DNA from: Omnitrophica WOR_2 bacterium RIFOXYA2_FULL_38_17
GTDB lineage: Bacteria > Omnitrophota > Gorgyraeia > Zapsychrales > Zapsychraceae
Length of the DNA stretch: 48,968 nt
NCBI GenBank assembly: GCA_001805965.1
Contig: MHHG01000025.1
Coordinates: forward strand, 1 to 48,968
Reading direction: 5' to 3'
Shown: positions 41,551-48,968 of the stretch, piece after piece
Numbering within the stretch: position 1 is the first letter of the stretch
Layout of the letters: each line of letters begins with the position of its first letter
Program-made: the position numbers and the translations under genes
The notes under the pieces: generated by a model
Told to the model about the DNA's origin: nothing
Databases searched by the model: none
What the model saw: the letters and a program-made list of their open reading frames with translations, nothing else

Positions 41551-42488
41551 TTAATCCTAAAAACTCAAGCTTCCAATCTGCTGATTTTTTTAAGCTAATA
41601 ATAAAAGGTTTTTGTATAGGAATAGCTAACGCAATACCCGGAATCTCTGGCGGAACAATAGCTTTTATTCTGGGATTATATGAGGATTTGATTTCATCTA
41701 TAAAGCTCATAGATACTAAGTTTTTGCGATTACTGTTCTCATTTAAAATAAAGGAAGCGATTGATTACATCCCGTGGAAATTTTTAGGAAGTGTTGTTTT
41801 TGGTGCAATGCTTGCTATTGTATCTTTCGCAAAAATCATTACATGGCTTTTGCATGAAAAACCTATTTTAATTAACTCCTTTTTCTTCGGATTAATAATA
41901 GCAACTATACCAATTATAGGCCGTATAATTACCAAGTGGACTTTTTCAAAAATAGTCTCACTATTATTGGCGGCATTATTGACTTACGGATTATCCAAAT
42001 TAGTGCCTATGGATACTCCAGAAGCTTCTTGGTTTATATTTTTATGTGGAATCATTGCAATTAGCACAATGATCTTGCCAGGAATTTCAGGGTCGTTTGT
42101 TCTAGTTTTGTTAGGTAAATATTTCTATATATTAGAAGCTGTAAACGATAGGAATTTTGCAGTTTTATCCATATTTGCATTGGGAGCCTGCATTGGTTTA
42201 CTGGTTTTTGTTCGTATATTAAGCTGGCTTTTTAATAAGTATCACGATATTACCATTTCTGCATTAACTGGCATAGTTATTGGTTCTTTATCGAAAGTTT
42301 GGCCATGGAAAGAAACAATAAAGTTTGTAACTTCACATAGCGGAAAAATCGTGCCAATTGAGCAGGTCAGTATCCTACCTAAAACAATTGATTTGGAGCT
42401 TATATTTGCAATAGTTTTGATGATTACTGGTATTATCTCAGCTTTAATTTTAAGCTCATCATCTGAAGAGAAACCTGTTAAAGCTTAG
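41547..42488 (+). CDS. DUF368 family protein, PopT-type polyprenyl-phosphate translocase
   Basis: A 313-aa membrane protein with about eight helices. Family motifs are IANAIPGISGGTIAFILGLY (first half) and ILPGISGSFVLVLLGKY (second half), an inverted or repeated core. DUF368 proteins were shown to recycle undecaprenyl phosphate across the membrane (PopT), needed for wall and O-antigen synthesis. Start 41547 is chosen for the ATGA overlap with the protease gene and GGGAGA upstream. The upstream in-frame ATG at 41517 lies inside the protease. Confidence 0.88.
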   Translation: MINPKNSSFQSADFFKLIIKGFCIGIANAIPGISGGTIAFILGLYEDLISSIKLIDTKFLRLLFSFKIKEAIDYIPWKFLGSVVFGAMLAIVSFAKIITWLLHEKPILINSFFFGLIIATIPIIGRIITKWTFSKIVSLLLAALLTYGLSKLVPMDTPEASWFIFLCGIIAISTMILPGISGSFVLVLLGKYFYILEAVNDRNFAVLSIFALGACIGLLVFVRILSWLFNKYHDITISALTGIVIGSLSKVWPWKETIKFVTSHSGKIVPIEQVSILPKTIDLELIFAIVLMITGIISALILSSSSEEKPVKA

Positions 42489-42521
42489 CTGTATCTTAAC
42501 TAAATATAATATTATATATAT

Positions 42522-42550
42522 TTGTAAGGCATAATTGAGTATTGTATACT
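42522..42550 (+). promoter_or_regulatory. promoter of the Lys-rich protein gene
   Basis: TTGTAA (42522-42527), a 17-bp spacer and TATACT (42545-42550), 37 bp before ATG 42588. Confidence 0.55.
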
Positions 42551-42587
42551 TTATTAGAGGTATTTTATTGATTATTTAGGAGACTTT

Positions 42588-43085
42588 ATGAAAAATTTCT
42601 ATTTTTATAACAGACGCGTTTTTTCTTTGTTTTTGTTTATAATATTTTCAACTGTAATTGTTTTTTCTGATGTTGAAATCTGTCTCGGAAAGAAAAATAC
42701 ATCTAGTAGGGTTTATGTTGATTCTAATGATTTTGCTCCAATAGAAATGAAGGAGAGAGTTTTCAAAAAAACAGGAAAGGAATGGTCAGAATTTAGTGAT
42801 GAAGAAAAACAGGTTTTCATGGAACAATGGGATGAGTATCAACAAAGCAAAAAAGAAAAAGCATTAAAAACGAAAAAAATCGCTGAAAAAAAAGAACGTA
42901 ATAAAGCTAAATATAAAAAAAAACAAGATAGACAAGAGCTGAACAAGATCAAAGCAAAACAACATGCAGCCAAAATAAAAGCAAAAGCTAAGAAAAGAAA
43001 GAAAAAAGATTTTAACAAAACAATTAAGAATCAAAAGAAAAAAATGAAGCATATCAGAAAAAGAAACGCAAATAAACAAAAATAG
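42588..43085 (+). CDS. exported, extremely lysine-rich protein
   Basis: A 165-aa protein of unknown function. A signal peptide (residues 1-34, long and ending near SDVEICLG) is followed by an acidic short stretch (SNDFAPIEMKERVFKKTGKEW, split here by a helix turn). From residue 85 to the end it is almost entirely K, R, E, A, Q and N, with runs such as KAKAKKRKKKD. It would be strongly positive and helical or disordered. It could bind DNA, LPS or peptidoglycan in the envelope. The ribosome binding site is TAGGAGA. It stands alone between promoter and next gene. Confidence 0.65.
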   Translation: MKNFYFYNRRVFSLFLFIIFSTVIVFSDVEICLGKKNTSSRVYVDSNDFAPIEMKERVFKKTGKEWSEFSDEEKQVFMEQWDEYQQSKKEKALKTKKIAEKKERNKAKYKKKQDRQELNKIKAKQHAAKIKAKAKKRKKKDFNKTIKNQKKKMKHIRKRNANKQK

Positions 43086-43209
43086 AATACTGATTTGAAC
43101 ATTTGTTTAAATAAAACGGATCTTTATCTAAACCCACCAAATATAACATTTAATAATAATTATATATTCGCCTTTCATTGTTATTTGTTTTAATTTATAA
43201 TCAAACCTT

Positions 43210-43875
43210 ATGAATAAGCATATTTATAAAATAAAAGCCATTATATTTGATATGGATGGCGTAATTACAAACACCATGCCTGATCATTACAAGTCCTGGA
43301 AAATCGTTCTTAAGGATGAAGGCTTAAATGTAACTCATTATGATATCTATTCCAGAGAAGGCCAAACAGGCATAAGCAGTCTGCAAGGAATATTTAGCAC
43401 TTATGAAAAACAATTAAATATAAAGCATGCGAATGTAATCCTCGACAAGAAAGAAGAGCTTTTTAAGAAGATTGTTAAATCACGTTTTATTGCAGGAAGC
43501 AGATCGTTTTTAAAGAAACTATACGCGCAGGGCTTTATTTTGGCGCTTGTTACAGGAACTTCCAGGCACGAGTTGCATAAAATTCTGCCTGACAATCTTT
43601 ATTCTTTGTTTGATACCATTATTACAGGCTCTGATGTACGTAAGGGGAAGCCTCATCCAGAGCCGTTCTTGAAAGCTTTAAAAAAATTAAACATAAATGC
43701 TTGTCAGGCAGTAGTAATAGAGAATGCACCCTTTGGAATAGCTTCTGCTAAATCAGCTGGCATCAAATGTATTGCAATTGAAACTTCATTGCCAAGAGAA
43801 TATTTATTTGAAGCTGACAGTGTATATAAGTCCATAAAAGAACTTCAAGCTAGAGTGAATTTTATAAAATTATAA
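43210..43875 (+). CDS. HAD hydrolase, beta-phosphoglucomutase-like
   Basis: A 221-aa HAD protein. Motif I is IIFDMDGVITNT with D14 and D16; motif II is VTGTSR; the basic residue is in GKPHPEPFL; motif IV is VVIENAPFGIASAKSAGIK. The small helical cap and E-N-A in motif IV fit the beta-phosphoglucomutase/phosphatase subgroup. If it is a true mutase it would act on glucose-1-phosphate from maltose or trehalose breakdown; a generic sugar phosphatase is equally possible. It starts without a clear ribosome binding site and precedes the NAD kinase gene by 22 bp. Confidence 0.85.
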   Translation: MNKHIYKIKAIIFDMDGVITNTMPDHYKSWKIVLKDEGLNVTHYDIYSREGQTGISSLQGIFSTYEKQLNIKHANVILDKKEELFKKIVKSRFIAGSRSFLKKLYAQGFILALVTGTSRHELHKILPDNLYSLFDTIITGSDVRKGKPHPEPFLKALKKLNINACQAVVIENAPFGIASAKSAGIKCIAIETSLPREYLFEADSVYKSIKELQARVNFIKL

Positions 43876-43897
43876 TCATGCAAAAAAGAATCTAATC

Positions 43898-44770
43898 ATG
43901 TTTAATAAAGCACTGATATTATACAAGCTAAGCAATTATGAGATTTATTTTTTAAACAAAAACAGTTCTTTATTTGGAAAAAAGAATAAGGATATTGATA
44001 ATATTACCAAGCGTTTTGCTGAAGCGCATACTGCTCACTATAAGACATTAGCTTTTGTTGAAGATGTTCTTTCTGAACACAAAATAAAATATGAAAAATA
44101 CCCTAGAGGGGAAAATACTGGATATTCAGAATATGATTTAGTCATAACAGTTGGAGGTGACGGGACATTTCTAGAGGCTTCCAGAAAAATCAATAACCAG
44201 CTATTAATTGGCGTTAATTCGGACACTAAAAGAAGTGTGGGAAAATTGTGTACTTGTAGCAGTAAGTCTTTTAAATCTACTCTTGATAATATTCTAAAAA
44301 ACAATTTTACTATTAAAAAATTGCATAGACTACAAATAGAAAAAAACAATAATGTGATATTTTCCAATTGTTTGAATGAAATATTGATTTGTCATTCAAA
44401 TCCTGCAGCCATGAGTAGATATTATTTGGATATCAATGGTGTAGAGGAAGAACAATTTAGTTCAGGAATATGGATAGCAACGCCTTGTGGAAGTACTGGG
44501 GCCATCAATTCAGCTGGAGGCAAAAAAGTTAACAAATATGACAAGTCTTTTCAATTTCTTGCAAGAGAACTATATGATTGCAAAGGAAAAAAATATTATT
44601 TTAAAAGTGGAATAGCTAACGCAAGCAGCGTTATTTCCATACGCTCCTTAATGCGTAAAGGAAAAATATTCATAGACGGCAATCACTTTAGCTGTCCTAT
44701 AACTTATGGAGATGTTATTAAAGTTTATATTTCTCCTAAGCCATTAGACTCTATTGAAATAAATGGATAA
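43898..44770 (+). CDS. NAD kinase, NADK2-like
   Basis: A 290-aa protein that phosphorylates NAD to NADP. The GGDGT motif is present at residues 86-90 (D88), LNEI stands for the conserved NE motif, and ATPCGSTGAINSAGG for the nucleotide loop. After the first motif it reads GVNSDTKRSVGKLC, unlike the usual bacterial G-x-L-G-F-L-T stretch and more like the mitochondrial NADK2 (C5orf33) type. The two NAD genes in the window (nadA and this) are 43 kb apart. It follows the HAD gene by 22 bp. Confidence 0.85.
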   Translation: MFNKALILYKLSNYEIYFLNKNSSLFGKKNKDIDNITKRFAEAHTAHYKTLAFVEDVLSEHKIKYEKYPRGENTGYSEYDLVITVGGDGTFLEASRKINNQLLIGVNSDTKRSVGKLCTCSSKSFKSTLDNILKNNFTIKKLHRLQIEKNNNVIFSNCLNEILICHSNPAAMSRYYLDINGVEEEQFSSGIWIATPCGSTGAINSAGGKKVNKYDKSFQFLARELYDCKGKKYYFKSGIANASSVISIRSLMRKGKIFIDGNHFSCPITYGDVIKVYISPKPLDSIEING

Positions 44771-44888
44771 ATAGCCAGTTATTCTCAATTAGAAATATTG
44801 TTAGAATATAGAAAATACCATGAGCATATGATATATTAAATAAATCTGAAGCCACCTAAATCTTTAAATATTTTATTAAGAAGAATTC

Positions 44889-45641
44889 ATGAAAATTTTG
44901 TTAACAAACGATGATGGTATCTATGCTGAAGGCATTTATTCTCTATATGCTCAATTAAAGAAAATAGGTGAAGTTATTGTAGTTGCTCCCGATTCGGAAA
45001 GAAGCGCTGTAGGTCATGGAATAACTTTGTCAAGGCCCATATGGCATAAGAAGGTAAAAAGAAGACGGGCCTTTTTCGGCTATGGAATTTCTGGTACTCC
45101 AGCGGATTGTGTTAAATTTGCTGTTGGAGTAATATTAAAAAATAAACCTGACCTTGTTGTTTCAGGGATCAACTTGGGACCTAACGACGGTTGTAGTGTT
45201 TTTTATTCAGGGACCGTCGCAGGTGCACGAGAAGGAGCGCTTCTTGGCATCCCATCAATTGCTATTTCACTTGATACATTTGACAATCCTGACTTCACTT
45301 ATGCTGCAAAATTCGGAGCAAAAATAACTAAATATGTCTATAAGAACAGCCTTCCTAAAGGGACATTTTTGAATGTTAATATCCCTAATATAACAACATC
45401 AAAAATAAGAGGCATAAAGGCAACAAGTCAATGCACCGTTCCAATTCATGGCTCATTTAGGAAGAAAAAAGATCCTAGTTTAAAAGACTATTACTGGATG
45501 ACTGGTAAAGTCCCAACTCAGAAAAATAATGATAAAATTGACACATATGCGTTAGGGAACAGATATGTTACAATAACTCCGATTAAAAGCGATTCAACAA
45601 ACTATGATTATTTAAAAGAAATAGAAAACATGAGACTTTAA
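44889..45641 (+). CDS. surE: 5'-nucleotidase SurE
   Basis: A 250-aa stationary-phase survival protein, a metal-dependent nucleoside 5'/3'-monophosphatase and exopolyphosphatase. Signature motif MKILLTNDDGIYAEGI (D8, D9 metal ligands), VVAPDSERSAVGHGITL, SGTPADCVKFAV and VVSGINLGPNDGCSVFYSGT are all standard. It ends 2 bp before the receiver/HD-GYP gene. In other bacteria surE often sits near pcm; that is not the case here. Confidence 0.96.
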   Translation: MKILLTNDDGIYAEGIYSLYAQLKKIGEVIVVAPDSERSAVGHGITLSRPIWHKKVKRRRAFFGYGISGTPADCVKFAVGVILKNKPDLVVSGINLGPNDGCSVFYSGTVAGAREGALLGIPSIAISLDTFDNPDFTYAAKFGAKITKYVYKNSLPKGTFLNVNIPNITTSKIRGIKATSQCTVPIHGSFRKKKDPSLKDYYWMTGKVPTQKNNDKIDTYALGNRYVTITPIKSDSTNYDYLKEIENMRL

Positions 45642-45643
45642 TC

Positions 45644-46708
45644 ATGATTACTGAAAACAACATTCTAAATTCAAAAATATTAATTGTTGATGACGAAATC
45701 CTTAGCATAAAGCTACTAAGTAATATTCTTGAAAAAGCAGAATACAAAAATATATTTTCCACAACCGATAGTAGGGAAGTCCTTAAATTATATAAGAGCA
45801 TTAAGCCAGATTTAGTTGTTTTAGACCTGAACATGCCCTATCTAACCGGTTTTGATGTTATGGATCAATTAAAGAAAGTAGAAGACCACTCATACTTGCC
45901 GATACTTGTTATTTCAAGCGTAGAAGCTTTAAAAGAGCGCTTCAGGGCACTTGAGTCCGGGGCTAAAGACTTTTTAAATAAACCTTATGATCGAAGAGAA
46001 GTACTCCTAAGAATTCACAACATAATTGAAGTTAGGCTTTTGCATCAAGAAAGCTTAGATCAAAGAAAAACACTGGATAGAAAAGTAAAGCAAAGAACAA
46101 AAGAGCTTTACAATACACAGCTTGATGTTATAAACAGGCTTTCTAGGGCAGTAGATTGTAAAGATTCAGAAACCGGAATGCATATTAACCGAATGAGCCT
46201 ATATTCTGCAACACTGGCTTCAAAAGCAGGCATAAGTAAAGAGAAATGCCAGTTAATACTTAATGCAAGCCCACTACATGACATAGGGAAAATAGGTATA
46301 CCTGACAGCATTCTTTTAAAGCCTGGCAAACTCGATTTAGAAGAGTGGAAAACAATGCAAACACATACAACTCTTGGTGCCGAGTTATTGTCTGGAGGAA
46401 GCTCAAAATTACTAAAACTTGCTAGAGAAATTGCGTTATATCATCATGAAAAATGGGATGGGAATGGATATCCCACGAAAATAAAAGGTAAATCAATACC
46501 ATTGGTAGCAAGAGTTTGTGCATTATGCGATGTTTTTGATGCTTTAACAACAAAAAGACCTTACAAAGAGCCTTGGACTGTTGAAGCAGCTGTTGATGAA
46601 ATAAAAAAATGTTCAGGAACTCATTTTGACCCAAAACTTGTTGACTGCTTTATTCAATGCCTTCCTCAAATACTTAGAATAAAAGAAAAATACGTGGATC
46701 CGATTTAG
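45644..46708 (+). CDS. receiver-HD-GYP cyclic di-GMP phosphodiesterase
   Basis: A 354-aa response regulator. The receiver domain (about 10-130) has ILIVDDE, phospho-acceptor in VVLDLNMPYLTG and lysine in FLNKPYD. A coiled linker leads to an HD-GYP domain: LHDIGKIGIPD (H212, D213) and HHEKWDGNGYP (G275-P277). It should hydrolyse cyclic di-GMP when activated by a kinase. It is coupled to surE by a 2-bp gap, and it opposes the diguanylate cyclase at 27117. No cognate kinase adjacent. Confidence 0.95.
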   Translation: MITENNILNSKILIVDDEILSIKLLSNILEKAEYKNIFSTTDSREVLKLYKSIKPDLVVLDLNMPYLTGFDVMDQLKKVEDHSYLPILVISSVEALKERFRALESGAKDFLNKPYDRREVLLRIHNIIEVRLLHQESLDQRKTLDRKVKQRTKELYNTQLDVINRLSRAVDCKDSETGMHINRMSLYSATLASKAGISKEKCQLILNASPLHDIGKIGIPDSILLKPGKLDLEEWKTMQTHTTLGAELLSGGSSKLLKLAREIALYHHEKWDGNGYPTKIKGKSIPLVARVCALCDVFDALTTKRPYKEPWTVEAAVDEIKKCSGTHFDPKLVDCFIQCLPQILRIKEKYVDPI

Positions 46709-46739
46709 GATTGAAAAGGATTTTTTGACTTTTCCTAAT

Positions 46740-46763
46740 TTATCAACAACAATCAGTTGATAA
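46740..46763 (+). repeat. 8-bp inverted repeat between the HD-GYP gene and the next
   Basis: TTATCAAC (46740-46747) and GTTGATAA (46756-46763) are exact reverse complements with an 8-bp centre. There is no T-tract after it, so it may be an operator or a weak RNA stem. The rest of 46709-46835 is plain AT-rich DNA. Confidence 0.3.
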
Positions 46764-46835
46764 GAAAAGAGTTGATTTATTCATTTAATAGTAATAATAT
46801 TACTAAACTAATTATAAAATTAAAAACCAAATATA

Positions 46836-47621
46836 ATGAAAAATACAACTAAGATCAAATTCTTTCCTTTACTGTGTGTTTTAGCTTTTTCTTTCATTCC
46901 TTTCAATATTTCATATGCCAATGATCAAGTTTCTGGCGAAATAATTAACATTAACTACAAATATAAAGTAGCTTTCACTGATTTAAGCAATTTATATCTT
47001 CAAAATAATGATATTGTTGAGATCAAAAAAGATGGCAACCATATAACATATCTTGAAGTTCTTGAGTCATCAGGGGCAATTTCTAAATTAGGGCCTTATA
47101 AAAGAAAACGTGAGTTTTTTACTGGTGAAGATTTCCAGAAAATAAAAATAGGCAATGAAGTCACAAAAGTATCTAGCGCAGATAGCCGTTTCGACTCAAG
47201 TTTTATTGACAGCACAGATGATATTAGTGATAATTCTGCAAGTAATGAGAATCCTATTGAAGAAAGCATTGGAATTAAAACACCTTTAACAAATCATGAG
47301 GGGACTCTAAATGATCAGTTTAAAAAGCTATCTGAAAATTATGTGGCCACATCTAACCAATTAGCAGAATTAATAAAGGAGAAAAACACATTAGACTCAA
47401 ATTGTAAAAAGCTCGAACAACAACTGGAAACAGCTTATCAAGAAAATGAACAAATGAGCAACAAAGCAAATGATTTAGATCAGGAAAATCAAAGTCTCCT
47501 CGAAGCTAATAAAAGTTGTAGCACTCAACAGTGCAATGAAGAAATTAAAAAATATAAAGCTGCACTCTCAGAAATAGAAAAGAAATTCAAGAAAATAGAA
47601 AGTTTGATAGAAGGGAAATAA
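46836..47621 (+). CDS. exported protein with C-terminal coiled coil
   Basis: A 261-aa protein of unknown function. The signal peptide covers residues 1-29 (ends ISYAND). Residues 30-110 hold a small beta-rich region (VSGEIININYKYKVAFTDLS, DIVEIKKDGNHITYLEV, FQKIKIGNEVTKV) that looks like a compact barrel. After a polar acidic stretch (about 125-160), residues 165-260 are coiled coil. Its layout is similar to the next gene's start, and it ends 7 bp before that gene, so the two are cotranscribed. Confidence 0.6.
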   Translation: MKNTTKIKFFPLLCVLAFSFIPFNISYANDQVSGEIININYKYKVAFTDLSNLYLQNNDIVEIKKDGNHITYLEVLESSGAISKLGPYKRKREFFTGEDFQKIKIGNEVTKVSSADSRFDSSFIDSTDDISDNSASNENPIEESIGIKTPLTNHEGTLNDQFKKLSENYVATSNQLAELIKEKNTLDSNCKKLEQQLETAYQENEQMSNKANDLDQENQSLLEANKSCSTQQCNEEIKKYKAALSEIEKKFKKIESLIEGK

Positions 47622-47628
47622 CCGTATA

Positions 47629-48968
47629 ATGAAAAAAATAACAATTTTATTCATTCTGGCATTTTTTATGTCTACTAATTTATGCGCTCAAGAATTTTAT
47701 GACAACGATTTAAGCGATTCCGTTGGATCCCTTAAAACTTCAATCATGAGAAAAAATATAGTAATTGAAAAATTAATAAGTGAAAAAGATATCCTTAAAG
47801 AAGAACTTCAGAATGTTTCTGACCAAAAAACAAAATTAGAATCTGAGATCTTTGACCTTCAAAACAAAATAATCAAGATAGATGAGGGTGCCTTTGATAA
47901 GGATTCTGTTGTTGAAGATCTCGAACTTCAAAAACAAGCTCTTGTTCAACAATTAATGAATGCCCGCCAAGAAAAAGTATTTCTCTCCCAAGACCTGGAA
48001 AACATGAAGGACCGGCTTAAAGATAATGAACTTGCCTTTCAGTCAAAACTTTCTAAAAGTATTTCGCCGATTGAAGAAAATATTAAAAACCTGAATAAAA
48101 CAATAGCTGAGCTAAATGCAACCATTAATCGAAAAGATTTAGCTATAGAAGGTTTCAATAAAGATTCTGACGCACTTAAAAAAGAGGCGGAAGCATTAAG
48201 ACAAGAAAAATTTGAATTCAATAAAAAACTTTCAATTTTAAACGAAAACATAAAGGTCCTAGAAAAAGAATCGGCCCAAAAGGTTGAAGAAGCTAAAAAC
48301 CTGCTGAATGAAGAAATTTTGAATTTACAAAGAAAGCTGAATTTATCAAAGAATATTCAGGATGAAAAAGACGCAGATGTTCTTAAAATTAAAAAAGAGT
48401 ATGAAGTCTTACAAAAGAATCTGGTTGATCTGGAAAAAGAAAGACTTGCGCTAGCTAACCAAATTGAGGAGTTAAACATTGCCAATCGATCAAAGATAGA
48501 ACTTTTACAACAAGAACTCAAAGACAGCAAATCAAGCTTAAATGAACAATTAAGCAAAAATATTTCTCCATTAGAATCAAAAATAAATCTGCTCGAGCAG
48601 GAATTAAAGAAAAACAAGGATTCAATACCTGCTATCATTGAAAAAGAAAAATTGCCACTTAATTCTGAAATAGCAAGGCTAACTAATGAATTAAAAAAGA
48701 AAAATGAAAACATCCCAAATGAAATAGCTGCAGCAAAGCTACCTTTGGAAGATCAAATTTCTGGTCTTAAGGAAGATTTAAAAATTGCGTATCAAGAAGT
48801 TCCATTTAAAATCAATGAAGCCAAGAAGCCACTCGAAAACACTATAGAGCAACTGAAAAGTGAATTGGTTTCAGTAAAAAGCTCAGTTCCAAGTAAAGTT
48901 GCAGAAGCTGAAAACGTATTAAAAGCTCAAGTAACAAAGTTAAAGGAAGAACTGACTGCAGAGAAAAC
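47629..48968 (+). CDS. exported long coiled-coil protein, 3' end beyond the window
   Basis: Partial: at least 446 codons without a stop before the window ends. ATG 47629 begins MKKITILFILAFFMSTNLCA, a signal peptide with likely cleavage after NLCA. Almost everything after residue 35 is coiled coil (E, K, L, N, Q, S, I). From residue 333 on, a 29-residue unit repeats in tandem, each starting (I/V)-P and containing an A-x-x-P-L-like core and (E/D)-L. It follows the preceding coiled-coil gene by 7 bp. The function is unknown; a periplasmic or surface spacer is plausible. The full length cannot be judged. Confidence 0.75.
   Translation, partial: MKKITILFILAFFMSTNLCAQEFYDNDLSDSVGSLKTSIMRKNIVIEKLISEKDILKEELQNVSDQKTKLESEIFDLQNKIIKIDEGAFDKDSVVEDLELQKQALVQQLMNARQEKVFLSQDLENMKDRLKDNELAFQSKLSKSISPIEENIKNLNKTIAELNATINRKDLAIEGFNKDSDALKKEAEALRQEKFEFNKKLSILNENIKVLEKESAQKVEEAKNLLNEEILNLQRKLNLSKNIQDEKDADVLKIKKEYEVLQKNLVDLEKERLALANQIEELNIANRSKIELLQQELKDSKSSLNEQLSKNISPLESKINLLEQELKKNKDSIPAIIEKEKLPLNSEIARLTNELKKKNENIPNEIAAAKLPLEDQISGLKEDLKIAYQEVPFKINEAKKPLENTIEQLKSELVSVKSSVPSKVAEAENVLKAQVTKLKEELTAEK
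48625..48968 (+). repeat. 87-bp in-frame tandem repeats (29-residue units)
   Basis: Units begin at 48625, 48712, 48799 and 48886, exactly 87 bp apart; the fourth is cut by the window end. At protein level they start IPAI, IPNE, VPFK and VPSK, and share the pattern hydrophobic-P...(E/A)-A/E-x-x-x-L...I/V-x-x-L-x-x-(E/D)-L. DNA identity between units is low, so they are old repeats kept by selection on the protein. Degenerate earlier units are suggested by SPLESKINLLEQEL and VEEAKNLLNEEILNLQRKL. Confidence 0.75.

Noticed and set aside
1..48968. Scan for CRISPR arrays, tRNA/rRNA genes, transposases, phage genes and toxin-antitoxin pairs
   Set aside because: None could be supported by eye; a tRNA covariance search would be needed to exclude a tRNA in the gaps.

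Overview
This is a compact, AT-rich bacterial window with 45 genes, all on the + strand, standard stop codons, short intergenic gaps and many overlapping or nearly overlapping genes. The cell is diderm (an outer-membrane beta-barrel protein and many exported coiled-coil proteins). My best guess is Candidatus Omnitrophota (former OP3, PVC group). The main reason is the 1108-aa exported protein at 16942-20268. Its N-terminal region, its spacer motif D-K-A-M-L and its C-terminal module (starting G-G-I-D-L-N-P) match what I remember of large uncharacterised Omnitrophota proteins. That is recollection, not a search result. I see no tRNA, rRNA, CRISPR array, insertion sequence, phage gene or integrase.

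Layout. 1-7.4 kb: mnmA-nadA, an internally duplicated His/Cys membrane protein, tatA, a CBS-pair protein, then a run of membrane proteins (DsbD-like electron carrier with a thioredoxin-like domain, a half-size chromate-transporter-family protein, an NSS sodium symporter). 7.5-14.2 kb: CheD, an EF-G-like GTPase, a 50-aa Cys-rich protein overlapping a COG0701 permease, RtcB, a CxxCxxCC protein, an AsmA-like protein and a nitroreductase. 14.2-27 kb: an alpha-glucan (glycogen) region with three different GH57 enzymes, a GT4 glucosyltransferase, a DUF4912 protein, a stand-alone CBM48 protein and an XRE helix-turn-helix protein fused to CBM48; the 1108-aa protein lies inside this region. 27-34.8 kb: a PAS-GAF-diguanylate cyclase, cold-shock protein, DUF6941 protein, DEDDh exonuclease, exported clan GH-A glycosidase, ilvD and a HIT protein. 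34.9-49 kb: outer-membrane protein, a receiver-histidine kinase hybrid plus a receiver protein, a SET-domain protein, an HtrA-like protease, DUF368 (PopT-type lipid carrier translocase), a beta-phosphoglucomutase-like HAD protein, an NADK2-like NAD kinase, SurE, a receiver/HD-GYP protein, and several exported coiled-coil proteins. The last one runs off the window and ends in 29-residue tandem repeats.

Three things stand out. (1) The XRE-CBM48 fusion at the head of the glycogen genes looks like a transcription factor that could read polysaccharide directly, a DNA-binding analogue of the AMPK beta-subunit glycogen sensor. It carries a strong internal ribosome binding site that could also yield a CBM48-only product. 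(2) Several genes (starts at 3169, 3686, 7580, 10117, 16942, 36181) are preceded by a hairpin or intrinsic terminator ending only 13-37 nt before the start codon, too close for an independent promoter in between. In four cases I also see a good sigma-70-like promoter upstream of the hairpin. This suggests short leader RNAs with attenuation, or small RNAs. (3) The 1108-aa protein combines a signal peptide, a clade-type N-terminal region, a methyltransferase-like fold flanked by D-K-A-M-L spacers, and a conserved C-terminal module.

No stretch above 300 bp lacks a gene. The longest gaps (2938-3168, 7375-7579, 16749-16941, 20269-20487, 28752-29013) hold the promoters, hairpins and inverted repeats listed below. 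Promoters and terminators were found by eye, not by a scoring program.
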